DNA of 64,000 bases from assembly GCA_030651375.1 (NCBI GenBank), contig JAUSFM010000014.1:1-64000 (forward strand). Direction: 5' to 3'. This document shows, in pieces, positions 43,115 through 51,301 of the stretch. The stretch's first letter is position 1; each line of letters begins with the position of its first letter. The DNA is from Candidatus Woesearchaeota archaeon. GTDB lineage: Archaea > Nanobdellota > Nanobdellia > Woesearchaeales > UBA12501. The notes under the pieces were generated by a model. The model did not search any database and was not told where the DNA came from. It worked only from the letters and a program-made list of their open reading frames with translations. The translations under genes and the position numbers were made by a program.

Positions 43115-44575
43115 ATGCCGTTTTCCCTCATTGCTGCATATCATGGAATCAACAAGTTTCTGGGCACATTCAGCGGCGACCTGCTGAAAAAAAGCATCGA
43201 GTTTGTGCTCATACTGATTATTCTCTACATGCTCGCCAGTGAGTACCGCAAGGAAAAAAGCAGCGAGCTGAAATATCTGATTGCCGGCTTTTTTCTGCTG
43301 TTGCTGGAAAAAATAGTGATGGTGGCAATTCTGTCGCAAGTGGTATTTGTTGGCCCCTCAAATGCAGCAGTAATAAAATACACGCCTATCATCACCAACA
43401 TGCTGGAAATTGTTGGGATGTTTATCATAACCACGACCTTGTTGAGTGACCTGTACCGAACAACGGGAACCATTCTGAAAAAAGGAATTATTGCAGGGGC
43501 AGTGTTATATGGCATCACACAGGCGGTGTGGCTCGCACATATTTTTTTCTTTCCGCGTGACACGCTCACTATTTCAATTTTATTTATTCTCTTTGAAGTT
43601 ACCAAGATTGCGGTATTGTGGTATCCGATTGTGTATCTCATCAAGCACCACAAGCTGACTGAATATTACAAGAAAGTCGCGCTTGCGTTTGGCGTGTATT
43701 CCGTCACACCCCTGGTGTACCTGCTGAACATTGTTTTTTTCTTTGGCGCGAACAAGTACCTCAAAGTTATTGCGCATCCGTTTCCGTTTCTTGCCATGCT
43801 CCTGCTCCTGCGGGTGATGTTTCTCAAGCTGGCAGACAAGGCGCTCATCAAAAAAGACCTTGAACTCACCCAACGCCGATATGAGGAAACAAAAAAAATA
43901 AGCAAAATGAAAGACGAATTTGTCAGCACGGTCAACCACGAGCTGCGCACGCCGTTGACCTCGATGAAACTCTACCTGTCGCTCCTTCGGCAGGGAAAAA
44001 TGGGTGCGCTCAACGCAGACCAGCAAAAAGCAGTCGATGTGGTCAACAAAGAAGCAGGCCGGCTTGCCGAATTAATCAGCGATATTCTTGATGTGTCCAA
44101 GCTGGAAAGCGGCAAGGAAAAACTGACACTGGCAAAAACAAATCTGGCTGCGCTCCTTGATTATACTGCGTATGAAAAATTGATCGACGAGAAAAAAATC
44201 CGCATCAAGAATATGGTGCCCAAAAAATTTCTTGTTGTAGTTGACGCTGCACGATTCAAGCAGGTATTTGTGAACCTGTTAAGCAACGCCATCAAATTCA
44301 GCCCGGAGCAGGGAACCATCACGCTTGATGCCGAGCGAGGGAAAAAAGTATGGCAGTTCTGGGTACAGGATGAGGGGCCGGGCATTGCCAAGGCGCACCA
44401 CACAAAAATATTTGAGAAGTTTTACCAAGTAGAAGATTACTTAACCAGAACAAAAGGCGGCACGGGGCTCGGGCTTCCCATTACGAAAAAAATTGTGGAG
44501 ATGCATAAGGGAACAATTCGCGTCGAATCAACACCGGGCAAAGGGAGCAGATTTGTGGTTGAGATGCCGCTTTAG
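43115..44575 (+). CDS. Membrane sensor histidine kinase
   Basis: 486 residues. The N-terminal half has about seven membrane helices (residues 28-236) resembling 7TM sensor modules, then a short coiled coil, the H-box FVSTVNHELRTPLTSMKLYL with His275, the N-box FVNLLSNAIKFSPE, and G-boxes WVQDEGPGIA and GGTGLGLPITKKIV. It autophosphorylates and passes phosphate to the adjacent receiver. The signal is unknown. Confidence 0.95.
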   Translation: MPFSLIAAYHGINKFLGTFSGDLLKKSIEFVLILIILYMLASEYRKEKSSELKYLIAGFFLLLLEKIVMVAILSQVVFVGPSNAAVIKYTPIITNMLEIVGMFIITTTLLSDLYRTTGTILKKGIIAGAVLYGITQAVWLAHIFFFPRDTLTISILFILFEVTKIAVLWYPIVYLIKHHKLTEYYKKVALAFGVYSVTPLVYLLNIVFFFGANKYLKVIAHPFPFLAMLLLLRVMFLKLADKALIKKDLELTQRRYEETKKISKMKDEFVSTVNHELRTPLTSMKLYLSLLRQGKMGALNADQQKAVDVVNKEAGRLAELISDILDVSKLESGKEKLTLAKTNLAALLDYTAYEKLIDEKKIRIKNMVPKKFLVVVDAARFKQVFVNLLSNAIKFSPEQGTITLDAERGKKVWQFWVQDEGPGIAKAHHTKIFEKFYQVEDYLTRTKGGTGLGLPITKKIVEMHKGTIRVESTPGKGSRFVVEMPL

Positions 44576-44594
44576 AAAATAATGAATGGGGTTT

Positions 44595-44862
44595 AGATCA
44601 GCCATCACGAAAGTGGTTTGAATTGGGTTTTGGCTTGATGTTTGTAGTTGGGTAACGTTTTGACCAATACAAAAACGGGTTGTGCACAACCGGCAAGAAA
44701 CGGGCAAGATACGGATGCTACCTGCACGCTCTGATTTTCTTCGCGCGGCGAAAACGTGGCGCCACGTTTTCGCCTCTGATGAAATAGTTGAAGGTGCCGC
44801 TGCACCAAAACAGTTCCTTCACAATTCGCCTCTTGCACATTCTCGTCTTTGGCTGATGTAGA
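44595..44862 (+). repeat. Palindromic repeat copy C
   Basis: Between the histidine kinase and the protease. Outer arms ATCAGCCA (44597-44604) and TGGCTGAT (44850-44857); perfect 26-bp centre at 44748-44773 on GCGAAAACGTGGC; flank GGCAAGAAACGGGCAAGATACGG as in copies A and D. The best-defined ends of the family. Confidence 0.82.
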
Positions 44863-44897
44863 AACGTAATAATTTTTTTAACATCTCGAACACCCCC

Positions 44898-44910
44898 ACA
44901 AACTTTATAA
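44898..44910 (+). promoter_or_regulatory. TATA box of the protease gene, leaderless
   Basis: AACTTTATAAAAA is about 25 bases before the ATG at 44934. Confidence 0.6.
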
Positions 44911-44933
44911 AAACTCGTTCCATTAAAAAGGAA

Positions 44934-45920
44934 ATGCTCATTATCGACAACAAACGAGAGGTGGTAACGGTCATTCTGCTATTTGCCATCATCACGGGCA
45001 GCTTCGTGCTCTACGGGCATCACCAAACAAGAATAGCGAACGCAGAGCTCACGGGCCAGTTGAGCGCCATTCAGGGTGAAATGCGTGAACGCTATGATCG
45101 TGTTGATTATGAAATAAAGCGGCTTGCCGAGGATGTTGATGCGAAAACATACAAGATAAAACAAGACCTGTATCAGCAAAAAGAAGCATCGTCAGGCATC
45201 AACGAGCAGTTTTCCGCGCTGCAAAAAGAAACCCAGAGCAAAATTGGGGAAATTACTGGCCAGCTAAACCGAGCCCATGAAGATGGCCAACGCATTGACG
45301 AATTTGAAAAACAACTCAAGCAGGTGAGCGCGGATTCGAGCGATTTCTCGTCAATAATTCAGAACGGTATGCCATCAGTGGTGAGCGTTGAGACCCTCAC
45401 CGGAAAAGCCAGCGGCACGATTATCAGCGACGATGGATATATCGTAACATCCAAGCACGTCATCGGCGACGCACGCGCGGTAGTAGTCCAGCTGTACAAC
45501 AAGAACGCGCTGCAGCGCGACCGATTTACCGCCCGTGTCGCCGGAGTGAACGACGGATATGACCTTGCGGTGCTGAAAATTGAGCCTAACAAAAAATTGA
45601 AGCCGCTGCCTATTGGCGACTCAAAAAAAACAGAGCTGGGCGAAAAAGTATTTGCGCTCGGCAACCCGGGGGCAATCGGATTTACCGCAACTGAAGGCAT
45701 TATCAGCGCAGTTGACCGGTATGTTGGCAACATTCCCTATTTCCAGACTGACAGCCCGATTAACATCGGCAATTCCGGCGGGCCACTCATCAACCGCCGC
45801 GGAGAAATGGTCGGGCTGAACACGCTGAAAATTGTCGGCTTGGAAGGAGTGAGCCTTGCACTGCCGTCGTATATTGTTGATGGGATTTCACGTACAATTA
45901 TCAAGAACGATGCATCGTAG
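44934..45920 (+). CDS. Membrane-anchored HtrA-like serine protease
   Basis: 328 residues: membrane helix at about 10-28, a coiled coil (about 35-130), then a trypsin-like domain with triad His175 (IVTSKHVIG), Asp210 (NDGYDLAVLKI) and Ser281 (INIGNSGGPLI). There is no PDZ domain after the protease. It probably degrades damaged proteins outside the membrane, with the coiled coil in oligomer formation. Confidence 0.9.
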   Translation: MLIIDNKREVVTVILLFAIITGSFVLYGHHQTRIANAELTGQLSAIQGEMRERYDRVDYEIKRLAEDVDAKTYKIKQDLYQQKEASSGINEQFSALQKETQSKIGEITGQLNRAHEDGQRIDEFEKQLKQVSADSSDFSSIIQNGMPSVVSVETLTGKASGTIISDDGYIVTSKHVIGDARAVVVQLYNKNALQRDRFTARVAGVNDGYDLAVLKIEPNKKLKPLPIGDSKKTELGEKVFALGNPGAIGFTATEGIISAVDRYVGNIPYFQTDSPINIGNSGGPLINRRGEMVGLNTLKIVGLEGVSLALPSYIVDGISRTIIKNDAS

Positions 45921-45933
45921 ATTAAGAGTATAG

Positions 45934-46899
45934 TTAGATTTTCTGCTCAATGCCCACAAGAATGTTTTTCTGGTAGTCAAGCAGCCGCTGTGCCGCGCGC
46001 TTTGTTTCAGCGGGTGAATACCCGCCGACGTACAGCACCATAGTTTTTTCTGATGTCATAAAGAGCTTAATGAGCCCTTCACCGGGCTTGAAAATCTGGC
46101 ACTGTCGGGGGTTGGTATTGAAGAACTGCTGAATCTTGAATAATTCTGCGGCTGCCTTGTTATCGCAGGGGTTGCCGATGACAATATAGTCTTTTGCACC
46201 GAGCTGTATTTCGCTGGCCAACATACCTTTGCCGACTGAGAGCCCTTCGCTCGCAATAGTGATGAGAATGTGTTCGCCGACCACCACATCTTCCGGTGGC
46301 GCCTTGTCGCCGACCACAACGGAAAAGCCTTTCGCAAGGCCGGGAAAGTTTATGAGATTGAGTTTTTCTTGGCTGGAAAAGCTGGTAATGCTGCAGCAGT
46401 CTTGGAAGCACGTGTTGCATGTTTCGCCATCTTTGCAGAGCGTGTCGCCGCAGCACTGTGAATTGAGTTTTGCAACGCAGACATTATTTTCACACGCGCC
46501 GGCTTTGCACACGCCGAGATCTTTTGCTGTGCAGCTGCCGCAGTCCAGCGGGCAGGTGCACTCGTTTTCATTCGGGCTGCACACGACGTCGCCGCAGGCA
46601 GCTTGCAGTTCGTACTTGTCGCACACGCCGGTATTGTCGACGTCAAGGCAGCACTCGTTGTTGATGATTTTTTGAGGAAGCGTGCAAGTCACAATAGTTT
46701 CAATGACACCGGTGCCTTGCTCTTCAATGAGTTCTGGTGAAGAAGGAATCGGCGCAGGAGGAACAGAAACGACATTGCTGGTCGTGCCGGAATTGCCGAC
46801 AAGGTCAACTGAGCAGCCAGTGAGAAATGCCAGAAAAACAAATACACTAACAATGATACGCCAGTTCAGAGTACGCATAGTGCGCATAGTGTACCTCAT
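45934..46899 (-). CDS. Cysteine-rich lipoprotein
   Basis: About 321 residues (starts at 46899, 46887 or 46878). Signal peptide with a lipobox-like FLTGC, so probably lipid-anchored. Two modules of the type CGDVVCSPNENECTCPLDCG and CCGDTLCKDGETCNTCFQDCC, the same C-G-D-x2-C...DC pattern as in the surface protein at 21831. The C-terminal 150 residues (KDYIVIGNPCDNKAAAE..., TMVLYVGGYSPAETKRAAQ) resemble the S-layer/COG1361-associated fold seen in archaeal envelope proteins. ATGA overlap with the small gene upstream. Confidence 0.78.
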   Translation of the reverse strand: MRYTMRTMRTLNWRIIVSVFVFLAFLTGCSVDLVGNSGTTSNVVSVPPAPIPSSPELIEEQGTGVIETIVTCTLPQKIINNECCLDVDNTGVCDKYELQAACGDVVCSPNENECTCPLDCGSCTAKDLGVCKAGACENNVCVAKLNSQCCGDTLCKDGETCNTCFQDCCSITSFSSQEKLNLINFPGLAKGFSVVVGDKAPPEDVVVGEHILITIASEGLSVGKGMLASEIQLGAKDYIVIGNPCDNKAAAELFKIQQFFNTNPRQCQIFKPGEGLIKLFMTSEKTMVLYVGGYSPAETKRAAQRLLDYQKNILVGIEQKI

Positions 46900-47069
46900 T
46901 TTTTCCGCTCGCGCAGCATGCCAAACAGCAGGCCGATGATGATTATAACCAGCGCAAGAATCAGCGCCCAGATGTTGACTGCTTCAAGCGATTTTCCCTG
47001 CGAGCCCATGAAGATGATGAAAATAACCAAGATGGCAAAAATGGCCCAGGGGTAGAGTCGGTTGCGCAT
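46896..47069 (-). CDS. Small two-helix membrane protein (57 aa)
   Basis: A 57-residue frame with two hydrophobic helices (PWAIFAILVIFIIFMG and IWALILALVIIIIGLLFGML) and a basic end. Its TGA overlaps the ATG of the lipoprotein gene, so the two are probably coupled. No family recognised. Confidence 0.6.
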   Translation of the reverse strand: MRNRLYPWAIFAILVIFIIFMGSQGKSLEAVNIWALILALVIIIIGLLFGMLRERKK

Positions 47070-47251
47070 TGTTCTTTTCTTTCCTTTTGGCTATTTAAAG
47101 TTAACGATACCCAAATCTTTAAATACCCCCTCCGGTTCCTGCATCATAATCAAGGGATACCACAGTGCAAGCTGGAGTATGCCGGCGAGAAGAACAGATA
47201 TTTCTCGCGCCAAAACAATCAAAAAACAACCAACACAAGGGAGTTGAACGT

Positions 47252-47707
47252 ATGGCACGTATGCATTCAGGGAAAAAAGGAAAATCCGGCTCAAACCGGC
47301 CACTCCAGCAGACCACGAAAAGCTGGATACGGCACAAGCCAAAAGAAGTTGAGACGCTTATTGTCAAGCTCGCAAAAGAAGGCCACACCGCATCAACCAT
47401 CGGCCTCGCACTGCGGGACAATTATGGTGTTCCTCGCGTCAAGGAGATCGCCGGCAAGACCATCACGCACATTTTGAAAGAGCGCGGCGTGGCAAAAGAG
47501 CTGCCTGAAGATCTCATGGCGCTGATTAAGAAAGCAATTGCGGTTCGCAAGCATCTTGAAGAAAACCGACAGGACCAAGTTGCCAAACGCGGCGTACAGC
47601 TAACGGACTCAAAGATCAGGCGGCTGGTTAAGTACTACAAGCGCAACGAGGTATTGCCTGCTGCGTGGAAGTACGACGTGAAGAATCTCAAGATGTATAT
47701 CGAATAA
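47252..47707 (+). CDS. rps15: Ribosomal protein uS15
   Basis: 151 residues of archaeal/eukaryotic-type S15: ARMHSGKKGKSGSNRPL at the start, WIRHKPKEVETLIVKLAKEGH, and RRLVKYYKRNEVLPAAWKYD near the end. It binds 16S rRNA in the small-subunit platform. The frame stays open upstream to an ATG at 47165, so a 29-residue N-terminal extension is formally possible, but family length favours 47252. The TATA-like TCTTTAAATACC (47112-47123) implies a leader of roughly 100 bases. Confidence 0.95.
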   Translation: MARMHSGKKGKSGSNRPLQQTTKSWIRHKPKEVETLIVKLAKEGHTASTIGLALRDNYGVPRVKEIAGKTITHILKERGVAKELPEDLMALIKKAIAVRKHLEENRQDQVAKRGVQLTDSKIRRLVKYYKRNEVLPAAWKYDVKNLKMYIE

Positions 47708-47857
47708 AGTTTTTTAGTTATTTTTATTTTACTTTTTTCTTTTTGTATCTCTTTCTTCTGTTTTGTTATTCTTCTAACACAACATTTTTATAATTGTCTA
47801 TCTCAAGACACCAAAGATTCATTTGTTGGGAACAGAGCCAGGTGCTTGGGTGATACT

Positions 47858-47980
47858 ATGAGAGGGTATAATAGACTGGTATTGGGCGAAAGCGAACAGC
47901 AACGCCCCGAGTTCTCTTTGAGAAGCATTGCTTTAGTTGTGGGTATTATGTTTATTTTTGTCCTGCTGGTTGTGCTGTAA
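47858..47980 (+). CDS. Small membrane protein (40 aa)
   Basis: A 40-codon frame: polar start (MRGYNRLVLGESEQQRPEFS) and one hydrophobic helix (IALVVGIMFIFVLLVVL). TATA-like TTTTTATAATT at about 47785-47795 and a GGGTGAT ribosome site eight bases before the ATG support translation. Function unknown. Confidence 0.5.
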   Translation: MRGYNRLVLGESEQQRPEFSLRSIALVVGIMFIFVLLVVL

Positions 47981-48019
47981 AAAAGAGAAACAGAAGAAAA
48001 GTTGAACGTCCATAGTTAT

Positions 48020-48180
48020 TCTTAATCATATTTAGATTGTTTTTGGTGCATAATTAGATTAATAACCACATTAAAGTTGATTCAGTGCATTTTTATAACA
48101 TATTCAGATTGATTCAAGAGTATAATTTTGATTAATTTATCTTCTTGGCATATTCAGTGCAAAAATAGATTAATAATGAC
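48020..48180. promoter_or_regulatory. AT-rich array of degenerate CATAWTYAGATT repeats
   Basis: Related 12-base motifs begin at 48027, 48049, 48071, 48099, 48121 and 48149, with steps of 22 or 28 bases; the clearest are CATATTTAGATT, CATAATTAGATT and CATATTCAGATT. They end just before the TATA box (AATATTTATAAAA, 48181-48193) of the winged-helix gene. An operator array for that gene is the simplest reading; an iteron-like origin is possible. Confidence 0.5.
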
Positions 48181-48227
48181 AATATTTATAAAAAACAAAA
48201 GCAAAGAAGAAATAAAGAGGTGATGGC

Positions 48228-48557
48228 ATGCACAAACTCGACCTTACACTCTATTCGTGGATACTGCGGGGAAGCCAACGCAGGGAGATCATCAAGGTGA
48301 TGAACGACCTCAAAATTCCTGCCCAAATCTTTCGCGAGGCGCAGCACCACAACCCAAAAATCAGCAGAAACAGCGTCAGCGATGTTCTTCGCAGCTTTCA
48401 GGAAAAGAGCATTGCCCGCTGCCTTAACCCCGAGGAAAAAAAAGGGCGGCTGTACCAATTAACGGCAAATGGGCAACTGATTCGCAGTGAGATATTAAAC
48501 AGTTCTATGCTCCCTGCGCACGAGGACCTGCAGGAGGAAACAGCGTCAGACAGATAG
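48228..48557 (+). CDS. Winged-helix DNA-binding protein
   Basis: 109 residues with an ArsR/MarR-like winged helix: WILRGSQRREIIKVMNDLKIPAQIFREA, NSVSDVLRSFQEKSIARCLNP (recognition helix) and KKGRLYQLTANGQLI (wing). No effector domain. SD GAGGTGAT. It may bind the repeat array directly upstream and autoregulate. Confidence 0.75.
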   Translation: MHKLDLTLYSWILRGSQRREIIKVMNDLKIPAQIFREAQHHNPKISRNSVSDVLRSFQEKSIARCLNPEEKKGRLYQLTANGQLIRSEILNSSMLPAHEDLQEETASDR

Positions 48558-48581
48558 AGAGATACAAGTGAGAGAAGAGAA

Positions 48582-49547
48582 TTATTCCGGCCTGACGTCT
48601 CCCCGAATCATGTTCTCAAGGCTTTCGATAAGGCTACGCACCACCAGCAGTTTTCCATGAAACTGGCGCGCAATTTTTTTGCAGTCAATTGCTTCAGGAA
48701 AGGGAATGAAAACAGGCGTTACGCCGGCACGCCGAAGATGATGGGCAAACACCTCACTGGGAGGTGTCAGCACGGGCGGATTCCCCTCACGCTGAAAGAG
48801 CATGTGGCGGTAGGCAGCCACAACATAGACAAGCTCGTGGTCTGGATAGAGCTCACGGAGCGGACGAACAAGGCGTGTTTCAAGATTGTTTCCCGGACGA
48901 TTGATATTCCACACATCTGATGACGGCCTCGAAATCGTTTTCGCATCGCCCACCAGAAGATACTTTCTGTCATTGACCGTGAAATACGCAAGCCCGTCAA
49001 TCTCCGCGCGCTCAAGGCTCAACTCTCCCTTCCGGTAGCGAAATCGATAAGAACCTGCATGCGCTTTTTGCAACAGCACAAAGGTTGTGCGCCGATCAAA
49101 CTTGAGCAGGTACTCGTTGTCCCAAAAAACAGCATCACCTCTGCCAGTGCGGTATTTTCGCTTTTCGCGCAACACATTTCCGTTGGCAGTTTCGTAGCCA
49201 GCATCTTTTGCATCAACAACCAGTTTGTTAACAAAACACTCGAGCAGCAGTGATAATAGCCGTTCGCCAACGCGGCCCTGAAATTGGCCAACAAAACTGT
49301 GCGCATCGCCTTTCCACGACAGCAAGTCGCGAATATCACCGAGGGGATACGAACAATCGCCGGCGTATGCCGTCGGTGTCACACGGTTTTTGCCGGCAGT
49401 GTGCACCGAGACTGTGGGCATGAATGGTGCCGGCACAACAATCACATCGTTCCTGCAATGCCCGTTATCAACCACAGTGCCAATATCCGGACAATACGGA
49501 CGAGGCGCATAATTCGCAAACGGGTCATACGATGGCATAGAGGGCAT
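48582..49547 (-). CDS. Hypothetical protein with PD-(D/E)XK-like motif
   Basis: 321 residues from the ATG at 49547 (leaderless relative to the complement TATA at about 49565-49575). RAEIDGLAYFTVNDRKYLLVGDAKTIS has the E-x-D...(D)-A-K arrangement of PD-(D/E)XK nucleases, preceded by FVNKLVVDAKDAGYETANGNVL with a candidate Glu. A nuclease or nuclease-derived fold is possible. No partner methylase or helicase is nearby. Confidence 0.5.
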   Translation of the reverse strand: MPSMPSYDPFANYAPRPYCPDIGTVVDNGHCRNDVIVVPAPFMPTVSVHTAGKNRVTPTAYAGDCSYPLGDIRDLLSWKGDAHSFVGQFQGRVGERLLSLLLECFVNKLVVDAKDAGYETANGNVLREKRKYRTGRGDAVFWDNEYLLKFDRRTTFVLLQKAHAGSYRFRYRKGELSLERAEIDGLAYFTVNDRKYLLVGDAKTISRPSSDVWNINRPGNNLETRLVRPLRELYPDHELVYVVAAYRHMLFQREGNPPVLTPPSEVFAHHLRRAGVTPVFIPFPEAIDCKKIARQFHGKLLVVRSLIESLENMIRGDVRPE

Positions 49548-49636
49548 GAAAAAATACTTTTTTGTGGCTATAAAAGATTTGTGGGATTCAAACCTATGTG
49601 ACAAACTATTTAAACGTACACCGCCCAAAGTAACGC

Positions 49637-49975
49637 ATGGCCCGCGGCAGAAAACCGAACAGCATCGTCCGCCAGCACATGGTTGACATCCTGGCCTGCC
49701 TCGGAAGCGCCAGTGGATATGATATCTACAAAGTGCATCGCGAGCTGTTTCCGAAGTGTACGCTCCGGTTAATGTATTATCACCTGAAAAAAGGAGTGGT
49801 GTTGGGAGAATTTATTGTTGACAAAATACAAAAAGTCGAGGGAACATATTCATGGGGGCCGCTAACGGAAAAAAAAATGTATGCAATCGGGCCAAAGGCG
49901 CATCCCAATCCTGAAAAGCGCGTCAAAGAATATATCACCACATTAAAAAAAGAGGAAGCACATGGACAACGGTAA
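49637..49975 (+). CDS. Small winged-helix-like protein
   Basis: 112 residues: VRQHMVDILACLGSASGYDIYKVHRELFPKCTLRLMYYHLKKGVVLGEF is a winged-helix pattern of the PadR type, followed by WGPLTEKKMYAIGPKA (wing) and a Lys/Glu-rich tail. TATA ACTATTTAAACG at 49605-49616. It overlaps the start of the cupredoxin gene by 14 bases, suggesting coupled translation and a link to that protein. Confidence 0.65.
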   Translation: MARGRKPNSIVRQHMVDILACLGSASGYDIYKVHRELFPKCTLRLMYYHLKKGVVLGEFIVDKIQKVEGTYSWGPLTEKKMYAIGPKAHPNPEKRVKEYITTLKKEEAHGQR

Positions 49976-50960
49976 AATTATCGTCGTGGCTGTGGCAATT
50001 CTTGCACTTATCATAATGAGTTACGCTCCTGAAATAACGGGCATGGCATACAGCAGAACATTGGGCAGAACTGAAACACGCATCACACCAGCAGTCAAGG
50101 ACTGCCAAACAAATGAGGACTGTCCTGACGGCTCGGCGTGCCGCGCGTATGGAGCGGTACAGAGAATCAGGCGAAAAGCACGCACCGGCTGCGTGCCCAT
50201 CTGTGAGGATGGTGAACAAAACCGGATTCCGTTCGCGGTGTTTGACCAGCTGAAATCGTCCTATGACATAAACGCCATCACCGGCTTTGATCCGCAGAAA
50301 CCAAAACCAACACGCTACCGGCCAAAAAACAGCTTTGAAACATTTGTGTACTCAAGCAATTGTAAAGATACAACAACGGTTGTTGAGCCGTTCTGCATTG
50401 ACGCAACAACCGATGGCGCGGCGGTTGCGACCATTGAAATTAATTGCGGCACCATCGGCGATGGATTCGGCTGTGTTGAAGACGACAACGGCGACGCAAG
50501 CTGCGGCCAGCCCGGAGAAGGAGACGATGTGCAGAGGATATATACGGCAACCGGAGGAATCGAAGCGCACGAAGAAACAGGCAGCGTGAGCACACCGGAA
50601 GAAACCACGCAAGCACCGCCGTCAACACTCCTATCACAAAAAGAAGAAACAATACCAATAGTGCCCATTCCAGAAAAACAAACACCACTACCACCTACTT
50701 CAACACCACCAGTTGAAACAAATATCGAGATTCGCGACTTCACGTTTGTTCCATCAACAATAACGGTTTCTGCTGCTGAAAAAATAACCATCAAAAACAC
50801 TGGCCAAGCAGTGCACACATTCAGTGTTGAGGCACTCGGAATCAATGAAGAACTCAAAGCAGGGGAAGAAAAAATAGTGGTGGTTCATGCACAGCCAGGA
50901 ACCTATCAGGGACAATGTAATTTCCATGCATCGATGAAGGTGACGATCAAGGTTACCTGA
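49962..50960 (+). CDS. Membrane-anchored cupredoxin-domain protein
   Basis: 332 residues: membrane helix at about 5-22, then APEITGMAYSR, a cysteine-containing extracellular region, a Pro/Thr-rich linker (about 205-245) and a C-terminal cupredoxin domain of about 85 residues. The type 1 copper ligands are visible as His in AVHTFSV and C-x2-H-x2-M in QCNFHASM. It probably carries electrons or binds copper at the cell surface. Confidence 0.85.
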   Translation: MDNGKIIVVAVAILALIIMSYAPEITGMAYSRTLGRTETRITPAVKDCQTNEDCPDGSACRAYGAVQRIRRKARTGCVPICEDGEQNRIPFAVFDQLKSSYDINAITGFDPQKPKPTRYRPKNSFETFVYSSNCKDTTTVVEPFCIDATTDGAAVATIEINCGTIGDGFGCVEDDNGDASCGQPGEGDDVQRIYTATGGIEAHEETGSVSTPEETTQAPPSTLLSQKEETIPIVPIPEKQTPLPPTSTPPVETNIEIRDFTFVPSTITVSAAEKITIKNTGQAVHTFSVEALGINEELKAGEEKIVVVHAQPGTYQGQCNFHASMKVTIKVT

Positions 50961-51025
50961 ATAACGACAAACAGAGACCGCAAAAAATAAAAAGCAATAA
51001 AATAAAAAAGAAAAAGAGGTGTTTT

Positions 51026-51301
51026 GTGTCTGAAAAGGTCAAAGCATACATTGCCGAAGCACTTCGGCGGCATCACCCTGTAGACACCATTGTGGGAAAA
51101 CTGATGAGTATCGGCCACGAAAAGGAACAGGCAATCATGCTGGTCAAACACGCCGTACAGCAGCGGATCCACATACTGGAACAGGTGCCAGCAGGAATAA
51201 GTGCCGGCAAAACAATAACCGGCATTGTCTTTTCATTTCTGATGCGTGGCGCAATTGGCGCTATCGCCGCATGGTCGCTATATCACGTCATCGTTGCCTG
51301 A
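51026..51301 (+). CDS. Small hypothetical protein with one membrane helix
   Basis: 91 residues from a GTG start (AAGAGGTG upstream): a helical, basic N-terminal half (KAYIAEALRRHHPVDTIVGKLMSIGHEKEQAIMLVKHAV) and a C-terminal hydrophobic helix (GIVFSFLMRGAIGAIAAWSLY). It converges on trmJ with a 14-base overlap. No family recognised. Confidence 0.6.
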   Translation: MSEKVKAYIAEALRRHHPVDTIVGKLMSIGHEKEQAIMLVKHAVQQRIHILEQVPAGISAGKTITGIVFSFLMRGAIGAIAAWSLYHVIVA

